Source of the DNA: Heliocybe sulcata
Lineage: Eukaryota; Basidiomycota; Agaricomycetes; Gloeophyllales; Gloeophyllaceae
Assembly (NCBI GenBank): GCA_004369045.1
Contig: ML213538.1
Coordinates: forward strand, 119,000 to 172,158
Reading direction: 5' to 3'
DNA: 53,159 nucleotides
Shown here: in pieces, positions 20,513 to 31,136 of the stretch
Layout: the number at the start of each line of letters is the position of its first letter
How positions within the stretch are numbered: position 1 is the stretch's first letter
Notes under the pieces: generated by a model
Seen by the model: the letters and a program-made list of their open reading frames with translations, nothing else
Told to the model about the DNA's origin: nothing
Database searches by the model: none
Made by a program: the position numbers and the translations under genes

Positions 20513-22525
20513 ATGGCGACTCGACGGATGCGAAAGGCGGCAGTGCCACGTCACCGTCGTTTCTCATCTTGCCCACTACCTACGATGCCTGTCGCCGCGC
20601 CCCTCACGTACTCCAGCGCCGCCAACAATTCCTCGACGACGCTCTCTCTCCTCTCTGTCCTGGCGCTCTTCCTCCTGCTCCTCCTTTCCAAACTCGCCTA
20701 CTGCAAATACCGCCGCCTCCACTCCATCCACGTCGTCCCCGCCTCTGCCTCCGCCGCCTCCGATCTGCACACCCTAATCAACGAGTCCGACAACGGCAAT
20801 GGAAACAGGGGGCGAAAGACACTCGGCGAGAAGGTGGAGAAGACGCTTGCACGGAACGCCTACTTGGTTGGATTTTTTGGGAGTCCAGAGTGGGAGGCTA
20901 ATATGCGCAAGATTATGGATGCGGCGAAGCGAGACGCGCCGACGCCCAGCTCGGCGTTCTCGCCCCGGACGAGCGTGTACTCTTCAACTGCGCGCACCCG
21001 GACTGACTCGTCGTTCATGCAGAGCCCGAGTTTTACTGAGCTGTGCGGTTCTTTTCCACTGGCAGCCCCCGAGGCAGCGCATGTGAAAGGCAAGGAAAAG
21101 CAGCTAGTCGTGCAGCCATCTATGTCAACGCTCGGTTCTGGATCTATGCACTCCTCGCCGACGCTGTATTATACAGCCAGTGGTTCCTCGCCGTCTCTAC
21201 GTCATCAAGCTTCTGCGCTCGCCTTGGCTCCCTGCGAACTTGGGAACACGCTACCTGGGATGCCCTCGCTCGGATCCGGACACACCATCTCGCGCATGGC
21301 TTCTCTCCCGTCCATCTCTAACGCCAGCAGCAACACTGTCAGACTGGCGCACAGCATATCCATGTATCTTGACGTGCCGACCATCCGCACGGTCCCGCCC
21401 ACCCCGTGCAACAGAGCCTCTGTGGTAGGCGAAGGCAAGCGTACGTCATATCACAAGCCCACGCTCAAGGCGGGTGTGAAGTTCCACAGGTCGTCGCCGA
21501 GTTTGCGGTCCGCGATTAGCGCGGTGTCGGCTGCCTCTGGTGCTTCGGTTGATAAAAACGTCAGCGCTGGAACTGGTTTGGTATCTAATGAAAAGGCTAT
21601 GGTCCAAGTTGGCTCTCTCTCTCGTAGGGACAGCGTTACCACCACCTCTGCTGCCGATCTCACTGTCGAAGCTGCCTCTATCTCTACCGCCTCTCAACCT
21701 CCGGACGAAGACAAAGAGAACCAGGCCCCTGGAACCGCTGGGAATCAAGAAGAGTTCGGAAGGGCAAATACCCAAGGGTCCGTCTCCAAATCAGCAGTGC
21801 GCAAACGTGGCCCTCAGAAATCTTGGACTCGGACTCGTTCAGGCGCTGACAACTCTCCCTCTGTAGCCGCTTCTCGTACTCTCATCTCTAAGGCTCAACC
21901 TTACTCCAGCATGCCCTCCCGCACGCCAAGAAGACCCTTTGCATCCATCACGCAGACTCTCAATTCTGTGGACCCACCGAATCTCGATCGTTACGCGTCT
22001 TTGCCTGACTTGCGGGATAGCTCGGTCGGGAGCTGCTACTCTGTCTCGAGTGGCTGTGCTTCTTCTATCTCAAGTGACGGCCGTGTTTCTCGTTCTGCCT
22101 CGAGCGCTGGCCATCTTTCTCCTGCCTCCACCACCGGCTGTGGATCCTCTTCTGTTTCAAGTCCTGCTGGCGAGACGGTGTCTAGCTGCTACTCCCGCTC
22201 GAGCAGCATCGGCTCTGGACCTAATCTCGCTGGTATTGGCGCTGGATTTGGCCTGAATGCGAGTATGCCGATGCAGCCGTCGCCGTTGAGGAATTCGGCT
22301 CTTGGGAACGCTGGCACTGCTAGGGGGAAATCAGGTAATACTGGTAATCGTCTGGGGAACGTTGAGATTGATGGTCACGGCGCCTCGGCAGGCGATGCTC
22401 TGCGGAACTCGGCGGGGACTGCTAATGTATCCGCGCATGGTGGGATGAGAAGCGGCGAGCTGGCAGGCCTGGGGTTTGAGGACCTGCGGCTGCGGTGTGA
22501 GGATGGGTGTATTCGGATGCGGTGA
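20513..22525 (+). CDS. Ser-rich single-pass membrane protein, unknown
   Basis: Intronless frame of 670 aa, or about 646 aa from the Met at 20585 (MPVAAPLTYSS). One strong helix (SLLSVLALFLLLLLSKLAY) lies near residues 45-63, followed by basic CKYRRLH. A short folded-looking segment follows (KTLARNAYLVGFFGSPEWEANMRKIMDAAKRD). The remaining roughly 500 residues are disordered and rich in Ser, Thr, Pro and Gly, with repeated SSVSS-type runs and several basic-Ser patches that could be kinase sites. I recognise no catalytic domain. The C-terminal GLGFEDLRLRCEDGCIRMR is less biased and may be a conserved end. Absence of introns over 2 kb is unusual beside its neighbours. Confidence 0.6.
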   Translation: MATRRMRKAAVPRHRRFSSCPLPTMPVAAPLTYSSAANNSSTTLSLLSVLALFLLLLLSKLAYCKYRRLHSIHVVPASASAASDLHTLINESDNGNGNRGRKTLGEKVEKTLARNAYLVGFFGSPEWEANMRKIMDAAKRDAPTPSSAFSPRTSVYSSTARTRTDSSFMQSPSFTELCGSFPLAAPEAAHVKGKEKQLVVQPSMSTLGSGSMHSSPTLYYTASGSSPSLRHQASALALAPCELGNTLPGMPSLGSGHTISRMASLPSISNASSNTVRLAHSISMYLDVPTIRTVPPTPCNRASVVGEGKRTSYHKPTLKAGVKFHRSSPSLRSAISAVSAASGASVDKNVSAGTGLVSNEKAMVQVGSLSRRDSVTTTSAADLTVEAASISTASQPPDEDKENQAPGTAGNQEEFGRANTQGSVSKSAVRKRGPQKSWTRTRSGADNSPSVAASRTLISKAQPYSSMPSRTPRRPFASITQTLNSVDPPNLDRYASLPDLRDSSVGSCYSVSSGCASSISSDGRVSRSASSAGHLSPASTTGCGSSSVSSPAGETVSSCYSRSSSIGSGPNLAGIGAGFGLNASMPMQPSPLRNSALGNAGTARGKSGNTGNRLGNVEIDGHGASAGDALRNSAGTANVSAHGGMRSGELAGLGFEDLRLRCEDGCIRMR

Positions 22526-22992
22526 GACCTTGGCGTCCGCCTGGTCGGCTTTTCAGTCGTCATTTATTTTGTTGCAAAGCACTCGTTTTATTTCGCTATC
22601 ATCCAGATGTTTCAGTTTTGGTCCTTGTGAGCAGGACGTCCATTCGTTATCATGTTGTTCGCTGTCTTCCCGTCTCCGTCGTTGTAGCACTGCCATGTTA
22701 TACTGGCACTATGTCCCGATCCTTTGATTGTTGTAGCACTAGCGACACCTTGTATCTTGACTTACCTGTTGTATGACCTGCTTCGTAGCGAAATCCACTC
22801 AATGAACGTCTCGGTGTCTTTGAGGTCGTGTAGGAAGGTCGGGTTTGTGGACTTGACACTGAGATGTCGACGGTGTGTCTCAACGGGTGAGTACGTCCAT
22901 GCGATGGAAGGACCATGCTAGTTTACGCAGTCTTGACAGCTCACAGTTTCAAGTATGCAGTACGACAACGACGTCCACGGCCGACTCAGACC
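22526..22992. other. Convergent spacer
   Basis: This spacer lies between the Ser-rich gene and PRE1, which converge. T-rich 3' sequence follows 22560. No gene is visible. Confidence 0.45.
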
Positions 22993-23684
22993 TCAAAGCT
23001 CAATCTCCCTGACACCGTCCTTGTCGACCACCTTGACTTTGTATTTTCCGGGAGCGACGACTAACCGCTTCGCCACCTCGTCGATGCATCGTCTGAGGGT
23101 CGCCAGGCCCTCCTCGAGGCTTGCCTCTGGATCATGATACCTGGATTATTATGAGCCCTCGGTATTCGATCATATTTGAACAGAGTAGAGCCCACCTATC
23201 AAGCAAACTCAACGCGAAATAGCTCCCGTACCCATGGCACGCAAAAGGCACCTCCGCCTGCGTGCCGAGATAGTCGATCCAGTAGAGGCTGGGCGCGTGG
23301 GTCGCAGTGTCGTACCCACCGAGGAGGAGGTTGACGGAGTAGGGCGAGCGGGAGCGCAGGGAGTCGGCGAGGGCGCGGCGTACCCAGGAGGCGGCGGAGG
23401 CGGGGCGGAGGGGGTAGAGGTTGCGGATTTGGTAGAGGCGGATGTTGCGCTCGACGTATTCGGCGAATTGGACTGTGTCGCCTGTAAGGAAAAGAGTTGG
23501 TTAGCGGGACAGAGGAGAGATGGGTGTACAAACCTGGTTCGCCAGAGTAGGCCATGAGGAGGTGGGGGCCGAGGGACTTGATCTTGTCCTCGTCTGCCTT
23601 CATCTTTACGATGGAGCGGGCTGCGGTGGTGTCGGCGGCGATGAGCACGTAGCCCTTGCCGGTGAGCGCGAATGAGCATTCCAT
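22993..23684 (-). CDS. PRE1: 20S proteasome subunit beta-4 (PSMB2/Pre1 type)
   Basis: Structural beta subunit of the 20S core. It starts MECSFALTGKGYVLIAADTT at 23684 with no propeptide and no catalytic Thr1, as expected for beta-4, which is inactive. Exons join SLGPHLLMAYSGEPG to DTVQFAEYVERNIRLYQIRN and LLLGGYDTATHAPSLYWIDY, then CHGYGSYFALSLLD to RYHDPEASLEEGLATLRRCI. The C-terminus is KVVDKDGVREIEL at 22993. Length is about 195 aa, matching the family. The 103-bp spacer to the divergent thioesterase gene is probably a shared promoter. Confidence 0.9.
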
Positions 23685-23787
23685 GGCGGTGGAGGAGAAG
23701 GGAGAGTCGAATGCATTGCGCGTTCAGCGCGACGCGTAATGTGGCAATTGCCGAGCGCGTCTTAAACTCGATCACTCACCTTGCCAG
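23685..23787. promoter_or_regulatory. Bidirectional promoter PRE1/thioesterase
   Basis: Only 103 bp separate the two divergent start codons. I see no TATA box. It contains GCGCGTTCAGCGCGACGCG-type GC-rich sequence. Shared regulation is inferred from spacing alone. Confidence 0.4.
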
Positions 23788-24311
23788 ATGTCTAACGCTG
23801 CTTTGAAATCGCGCACTCGCGCAGACTATGCCTTCTTCCAGACGTACCGCACGCGCTGGTCAGGCTCTAACTCTTCCGCTACTCTCTCGCTCTAATCCTC
23901 CGCAGGACCGACAACGACCAGTACGCCCACATCAACAACGCCATCTACTACCACTTCTTCGACAGCATCACAAACGCCTACCTCATCGCCCACTGCGCCC
24001 TCTCTCCCACCAGCTCATCCCTCATCGGCCTCGTCGTCTCCTCCCACTGCGCGTACTTCCGCCCTTTGGCCTACCCCGCCGTTCTGGAGCTGGGGTTGCG
24101 CGTGAACAAACTCGGTAGGAGCTCCGTGGAATACGAGGTTGGTGTCTTTGAGGAGGGCGAGGAGGCTCTCGCTGCTGTGGGCGGCTATACACATGTCTTC
24201 GTTGATAGTGCGAGCAGGAAGACTGCAGCACTGCATGAAGAGACGCGGAATGGGCTGCGTAGACTGCTCTTTCCACCCCCTTCTTCCTCGCCCGCCTCCT
24301 CCAAGTTGTAG
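23788..24311 (+). CDS. Hotdog-fold acyl-CoA thioesterase (4HBT type)
   Basis: Small thioesterase-like protein of about 158 aa. Exon 1 starts MSNAALKSRTRADYAFFQTY at 23788 and splices at CGCTG/GTCAGG to give RTRWTDNDQYAHINNAIYYH. The D-x-Y-x-H-x-N-N block with the following YYHFFDS is the 4HBT active-site signature. It continues HCAYFRPLAYPAVLELGLRV and LGRSSVEYEVGVFEEGEEAL, the central sheet, and ends SSPASSKL at 24311. It lacks a clear targeting sequence. The acyl substrate is unknown. It is divergent from PRE1. Confidence 0.8.
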
Positions 24312-24855
24312 ATCGCGCTACCGGTCCTGGAGGTACGATGACTGTAACCTATTTGGTTCCTTTAGCCAGCAGTAAATCCTACAATGTACTTTCAACCCTC
24401 AGGTGTCTCTGTCGCTGCCTTGGTGCTTCAAAGTTGCACACTGGTGCGTGTCATTTGGGTTTAACCAACCAGATCCACCTCGAATCTCTCTCTTGGTCCG
24501 AATCCCAGCGCGACTCTGTCAGCTGCTAACTGACCTGCTCCTGAAATGTCCCTGCATCGTCCAGCCTCCTTCAGAAACCTGGTTACTTTATCAGGTAAAT
24601 ATCTCTCGAATTAGCTCGAGGGTAGGAGCCTGCCCACATCTTTTATTGCAAGCTCACTCGGGAAAATACCTGAACCACATGAAGCAGGACGAAACCTGCC
24701 GTCTCTAGTACTGCAGTGCTAATTACATTAATTACATATGGAAATGCCGTCCCGTTGCCACAGTAGTACTAACAGCCACCTAACCACGTGTATGTCACAT
24801 GACTCGCCTGTTTTTCGAAGAGGCGCGAGTGTACGCGCCGCTCTGCCACACCGCC
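24312..24855. promoter_or_regulatory. CSE1 upstream region with E-box
   Basis: This 544-bp spacer carries CACGTG at 24785-24790 (CCACGTGTATGTCACATGAC), about 65 bp before the CSE1 start. The nearby CACATG is a second E-box-like word. No gene is visible. Confidence 0.45.
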
Positions 24856-27800
24856 ATGTCCGATCTACCAACACTCCTACTCTCCTCGCTCAACCCCGCC
24901 ACCCGCAAAGAGGCAGAACAGAATCTGCAGTCGCTCAGTGCACAGCCCGGCTTCCTCCCCGCCATCCTCAAGCTCGTCCTCACCCCGGCCCACGACCGTG
25001 CCGCTCGCCTCGCCGCCTCCGTGTATCTCAAAAACGTCATCAAGAACAGATGGGACGATGTTTGTCTTGCTGCCGATACTACCATGCACCGCAGTGACGA
25101 CTCCTTTGTTCGTAGGATGCAGCGCCTATCCCGGCTGCCGATCAGGCCGCGATCCGGGCTGACATCGTGCCCGCCATGATCTCGCTCTCGACGCCGGCGG
25201 AGAAAACGCTGAGAGCGCAGCTGGCCGAATGTGTTGCTCTCATCGCCGAAGTCGATTTCCCCGAGCGATGGAGCGATCTCATGGACGTGCGCATTCCGAC
25301 GCCTCCTTCTGTGCGCATCTAACCACCTTCCAGACGCTTGTCTCCTCCCTCTCCAGCGCCGACTACAACGTCAACCTCGCCGTCCTCCAGACCGCCCACT
25401 CCATCTTCGCCCCCTGGCGCGCCCAGACCCGCACCGACGACCTCTACAGCACCATCAACTACGTCCTCTCCCGCTTCGTCGAGCCCTTTCTCAACTTCTT
25501 CCGCACCACCGCCGCCCTCCTCCTGATATCTCCACCCCCGCAGCCAGCACTCGAGCGCGTCGCGGCCAGCATGGTCGAGGCGACCAAGATCTTCTATGAT
25601 CTGACCAGCCAGGATTTGCCGCCCGCGATCGAGGACTCGCACAAAGAGTTCTTTCAGCCGGGGGAAGGATGGTTCAGTCGATTTATGGAGTGGGACCCTA
25701 CCGAGCTAAGGGGAGACGTGAGTGCCTTCTCCACCCTCCACCTCCTACTCAAACACTGGCATCACCCCAGCCCGATGACCCCGCCCCCTCCCTTCCCGCC
25801 CAGCTCAAGACCAGCACTATGGAGCTCGTCGAGCTCTACCTGCACAAGTACCCTGAAATGCTGTCCGAGACCAAAACTGTCGAAGCCTTTGTCCAGATCG
25901 TCTGGAACGTCCTCGGCGGTGGAAATGTGGGCAGCGTGGGCGACGACACGGTGAGCACGCCTCTCTCGGTAGTAACCGTATCTCTCACCGCGTACTCCAG
26001 TTCGTCTCGCAATCCCTCCACTTCATCTCCACCGCCATCCGCTCCAACCTCTACAAATCCGTCTTCTCCTCCCTCTCCACAATCGCGAACCTCGTGCAGG
26101 GCGTCGTCGTGCCCAACATCGGTCTGCGCGGTCCGCACCCTCTTCTTTCCTCCTAGTGTGCCACAACCTTACTTTATCCCGGCAGACTACGAGCTCGAGC
26201 AGTTCGAAGACGACCCGCTCACGTTCGTGCGGCAAGACCTCGCGCTCCCGGGAACGGGCGACGCGCCTACGCGTCGGCAGGCAGCAGCGGACATTGTGCG
26301 CGCGCTCGTCGCGAGCGGCGCGGAGGGGGAGACGACGGAGGTCGTCGGCGGGTGGATCGAGCGCGGGCTCGGTGAGTTGTTCCTTGCCCATCATCTTCTC
26401 GTTTGCTAAATCCGAGCGCTGTACAGCGGAATATGCAAAGGACCCGAAGGGCGAGAGCGGGTGGAAGGCAAAGGATAGCGCGTTGTATCTCGTAGGCGCG
26501 GTCGCAGCGAGGGGGGTGACGACGCAGGTATGGGCCTACCTTCGTACTTGGATTATTTCCTTATGCAGGCTATAGCACGGCGTGACCTCGACAAACGCAC
26601 TCGTCAACGTCGTCGAGTTCTTCTCAAACAACGTCTTGCAGGATCTGCAGGCCCCACCGAGCTCGATCCACCCCGTTCTGCAGGTTGATGCGATCAAGTT
26701 TTTGTATACATTCCGTGCACAGGTTTGCAGCTTCACTGTCCCCGTTCATCTGCCTCGTTACTTACGCATGTTGTCCATCGCGTGTAATGTTCGGTATCTA
26801 GTTGTCGAAAGAGCAACTTCTTGCTGTTCTGCCTCTTCTGCAGCAGCATCTGTCCTCGGACAATCCCGTCTGCTACACCTATGCGGCGGTAGCAATCGAG
26901 AGGATATTGTTTGTTAGGAAAGGGACGCAGTTGCTGTACGTCATACTTATAGTCCTTCATTCCATTTCCCTTGCTTCCCTTTCTCCCGATCCAGTTCCTC
27001 TTGACTCCTCTCCCTCTTCATTACATTCTGATCTCTAATAGTCACGGGATTCGAATTTTGACAGGTTCACACAAGCAGACGTTCGCGAGTTTGCGCCTGC
27101 TCTCCTTGATATCCTCCTCTCAAGGATCGAATCCGGCGGGAGCGCACAAAAGGTCGCAGAGAACGACTACCTCATGCGATGTGCGTCTTCTTCTCTTCCC
27201 TCGTCTGAGGTCCCATCCACAATGCACGCACAGGTGCTATGCGCGTCATTGTGACGGCGCGACAAACCCTGACGCCCGTCTACCAGCAAGTCTTGTCGCG
27301 CCTTGTCAACATCCTGGGCATTATCTCGCAGAACCCGAGTAACCCGAGCTTTGATCAATACATCTTCGAGAGCATTTCGGCGTTGATCAGGTGCGCTGTT
27401 TATCCCGCATCCTGGTGGAGAGGACATACTGATCGCAAGTCATCCAGGTTTGTGGTCGCTGGGAACCCGGACACGTTGTCGGTGTTCGAGGAGACGCTGT
27501 TTGGGCCGATCACGGTTATTATGCAGCAAGATGTCGAACGTGCGTCTCGCACCTCTCTGCTCGGTGCACCGCTCGAATGTTCACGCGCATCCTTGTAGAA
27601 TATATTCCCTACATCTTCCAACTCCTTGCACAGATGCTTGCCTTGCACAGGGCCGGCGCACCGACTGCCTACCGCGGGCTTCTCCAGGTCCTCGTGCAGC
27701 CCCCAGTATGGGGACAGAAGGGCAACGTTCCGGGTCTCGTAAAACTTTTGAGGGCTTTCTTACAGAAGGACACTGCGTACATGGTCGAGAGTGGGAGCTA

Positions 27801-28760
27801 TGTCAGGGTGATGGCCGTGGTACAGCAAAGACTGATACACAATCGCAGTACCGAGGCCTGGGCGTTTGAGCTGCTGGAGGCGATCATCGGCAACATTCCC
27901 GGGTGAGTATCATAACGGTGTCCGAGAAGCTGTATTAATGATGTGCGCAGGTCGTCGATGAAGCAGTACTTCCGTGCATTGGTTATTGACTTGTTGACAC
28001 GGATGCAGGCAAACAAGACGGATAGATTTGTTTACATGGTCACGCGATTATTCCTGTATGGAATGGCCATCGAGGCAGTGACCATGACACCGGATCTGAT
28101 TATCGAGGTAGTGGAGGAAGTGCAGCCCGGGTAAGTCCATGTTCTTTGGTATCTCGAGGCTTTACGGTGCGGGGGTCGCTTTCCACTCGCACGTAGCTGC
28201 TCGCGAAGGAGATGCTGACATTGTGCGTAGCTTGTGGGACAACGTCCTGAAGAACATCATACTCCCGCAAGTGCCCAAGATGGCGCCGCGAGATCGGAAG
28301 CTTACGGCGGTAGGCCTGACACGCATGCTTACACACAGTGCGAAGATGATGCTACCGCCGAACGTGGACACGTGGTGCGGGCTGTCGACCTCATCTGGCT
28401 CTTCCGTTGTATTGACTGCTGCTTCCTGGCAGGCCAATCGCCTTCACCGCCCTCGCGAAGCTCTTCTCCGATCCGGAGCACCTCACTGCCCAGCCCTCTC
28501 AGAGCGCGGACACTGACGCCGCGCTCGCACAACTCGACTACGACGAACAGAACGCGGGGTACCAGGCGGCGTACTCGCGCCTCGCGGCGTCAGAGGAGGC
28601 CGCGGAGGACCCGGTGGGGTATGCGGGCAATGCGCAAGAGTATTTGGTGAAGGAGGTGGCGGCTTGGCGGGAGCCGCGGAAGGCTGCGCTTGTGGGCGCG
28701 GCGGATCAGAGCGTTGCAGGCGGCGTGGTGGAGGCGTTGAGACAAGCGGGTGCTGTCTAA
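24856..28760 (+). CDS. CSE1: Exportin-2 / CSE1, nuclear export receptor for importin-alpha
   Basis: Karyopherin-beta family HEAT-repeat receptor that returns importin-alpha to the cytoplasm with Ran-GTP. It starts MSDLPTLLLSSLNPATRKEA at 24856, and the importin-beta N-terminal segment LAASVYLKNVIKNRWDD is present. The CSE1 middle blocks are FVEPFLNFFRTTAALL, LYLHKYPEMLSETKTVEAF and YELEQFEDDPLTFVRQDL. The C-terminal block LDYDEQNAGYQAAYSRLAAS is the exportin-2 ending; the stop is at 28760. About 15 exons are separated by introns of 45-60 nt, with one longer near 26.93-27.06 kb. Length of about 950-980 aa fits the family. Confidence 0.88.
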
Positions 28761-29276
28761 ATGTATTCTCAGAGGCGTGAATGAGTCTTGGTGGAGAAAG
28801 GAGAGGTTGGAGGAGACAAACCTAAGAAAGGTCGATGAAAGCAGTCTTTTGTAATATCAATAATCTGTTTTTCCTAAAATGCGACTTGAACACGAGCACT
28901 CCCCCATGCGGGTCCGATTCCTATGAAACCGTTGCTCGCCTACTCGGTTTCATGGAGGATACGTCCGCCAGCAAGTCTATGTGGCACAGTTGAGCGAATA
29001 GAGCAGGAACGTTGACAGATCGTGCATGGCATTGTAGTAGAGCGTGATAGAAAATCTTAACTGTTTACACTGCAGCGAACGCGTGAAAATCCGGGGCATA
29101 CCTACACTCTGACTCTGTCTGCTTGCACGGCCCTACGCAGCCTAGGTCTCGAATTACCACTGGTCAGGTCCCAGGTCCGGCAAGTGAAAACCAGATAGCT
29201 AACGGTGCGCTCAGGCAGCCATGCACCGCGACAATAAGTCCTAGTCATCATGAGGTGCGGAGGCGCGGTAGGGAGG
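28761..29276. other. Spacer before decayed HNH copy
   Basis: This spacer of about 500 bp follows CSE1. I see no intact gene. CSE1 and the pseudogene on the other strand converge here. Confidence 0.4.
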
Positions 29277-30569
29277 CTAGGCTAGAGGCGATACAGCCGG
29301 GGATGGAGGGAGAGACGACGCAGTAACTTGCTGCGGATTAGACACCATACGGATCTCTGGATGCGCTTCGAACCAACGGGTCCGCATCTCGTCCCGGTGG
29401 TCGAACAAGTCCGGGAACCTCTCCTCGTAATAGGCCGCCATGTCTTGCGGGAGTTCGAGACCGTCCTCTAAGGAATGAACGATACGATTCTACCGTGGGA
29501 CATGAGAGCACGCACTTTCGAAACCTTCCATGAGGAATCGCGCGACATCACGCTGGCCTGCCTCGGACTTGGGCAGGTCATCGGCATTGGAGGCCCCGGA
29601 ACAGGACGCGTCGGAAACGCTCTCCTGGTCGGTAAGAACATCTGCGTCGTCCTGGACCTCCGTCATGACAATGGGATCATGATCTTTGTGTGTAGCAAGG
29701 TCATCGGAGCCCTGGAAGTGGTAAAATACGGTAAGCTCAACTGGAGGAAGAGCAGGTAGCCGTCGGTCCGGTCAGGGAGCCTGGGACGGTAGCAGTGGAA
29801 GCGGAATGGCCTGTCAAGGAAACTGATGACGTAGGCTATGAAAGTACCCTCGACGGGCACGTACATCCACTGATAGTGATCCCACAGGCGCTGGAGATCC
29901 GCTGTGTGCGTGATGTGGTTGCGGAAGTCGTGAATGTAGGATTGTGGTCGGAGACGCTGCGGGAGGGCGATGGGAGGTGGAATTGTTTCATTATCCTACG
30001 CTTCTCAAACTGCGAGCGGTTCAGCGAGCGGAAGCAGAGGAGCACAGGCCATTGCCTACCTAGAGAGCATAGGACGCAGGCAGGATGAATGTGGCTTCCA
30101 GAGGTACGAGGGCGAGTGTCAGCGCACAGGCGCGGTCGAGTAACTTTGCTGTTTGGGCAATTTTGGAGAGACTAACCTTGTAGTCTGCGGACCCGAGCCC
30201 GGTTTCTCCAATGAAGAGAGTGGTTTCTTTGGGATTCTTTGCTGTAAACCAATGGCCGCGGAGCTGAGAGCACAAGGGCGGGATTCAGTGGTCAAAATTT
30301 TTGTAGACGGCGTAGTCCGCGCGAGGATGGTTGATGTCGGGGATAAGGTAGTATTCACCCCAGACACTGAGACCAGGGGCGACAGGCTCCTGGCCGTCCC
30401 TGTCCTTGCATATTAGATCAGTGGAGGTGTAGTCCCCGGTCAGGACTGCACAGGCATCAAGGACGACTGTGAGTGGGATGCAAGGGTTGGCGGATATAGA
30501 GTCGTCGTTAAGAGGACAGCAACGTAGCCAAAATGAAAACAGCTCTACATCATGGCATGGATGGGACAC
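29277..30569 (-). pseudogene. HNH-domain protein copy 2, decayed
   Basis: Paralogue of the gene at 15.5-16.8 kb. The N-terminal module is well kept (NPCIPLTVVLDACAVLTGDY, ICKDRDG, GEYYLIPDINHPRADYAVYK). A TGA at 30285-30287 falls where copy 1 has Trp in HHWVPPP. Downstream, CALTLALVPLEATFILPA aligns with CALSRAVMPLEPSHIVP but has Phe for the first catalytic His, and the frame stops after SYAL. The distal part is still readable (DFRNHITHTADLQRLWD, MYVPVEGTFIAYVISFLD, RWFEAHPEIRMVSNPQQV) and stops at 29277. The combination of nonsense codon and lost metal ligand argues for a pseudogene. Confidence 0.75.
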
Positions 30570-31136
30570 TTGAAGTGGGCCAACCGACTCAGGCCCTGGT
30601 TGATTGGGCGTATGGTATCCATGCTGTGGCCAACACGAGCAAAGGACTCCCCTACGACGCGCGAATAAAAGCAGTCCACGTGACTGTCACGTGGTTCACC
30701 GGCGAACAGGCTGCAGGTAGACTGCCACACATCTCCGAGAATGACCATTTTGTACGGTACTTTTTCTATCAGAATTTCAATATTTTGCAGAAGTTCAGGG
30801 ACGTTCGCCAATGCGCATGGCGTGATACAGTGTTTGGTCCGAGCGCAGGAACTTTCTGGCGACCATTCCCGCCGGCTTTCTGTTGTACGACGATTGCAGT
30901 GATAGTCGACGGGGACGTGTTCAGTGCGAGTGCAGCAAAGCCTGCGAGTCTGTTGGGTTTTGCTCATGTGCATGGGACCTCATGGGACTGGTCAGACGGT
31001 CGAGCCGTGAAGTGATGGGCTGGCCCGATAGGATCGAGGGCGCCAAAAAGCTGGGCCGGTGGTTGTTGGTCCTGCGCTGGTACACAGCGTCTGCCCGCGT
31101 TACAACCGCCCTCATCGTAGCCCTCGCCCACCGACG
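30570..31136. promoter_or_regulatory. Divergent spacer with perfect E-box dyad
   Basis: This 567-bp spacer lies between the HNH pseudogene and the sugar transporter. It contains the perfect 19-bp inverted repeat CCACGTGAC-T-GTCACGTGG at 30676-30694, two CACGTG cores 11 bp apart. The dyad is about 440 bp upstream of the transporter start. Plus-strand open frames here encode nothing recognisable. Confidence 0.5.

Noticed and set aside
30533-31015. 160-codon plus-strand frame before the transporter
   Set aside because: It has no recognisable content and covers the spacer with the E-box dyad; it looks like chance.
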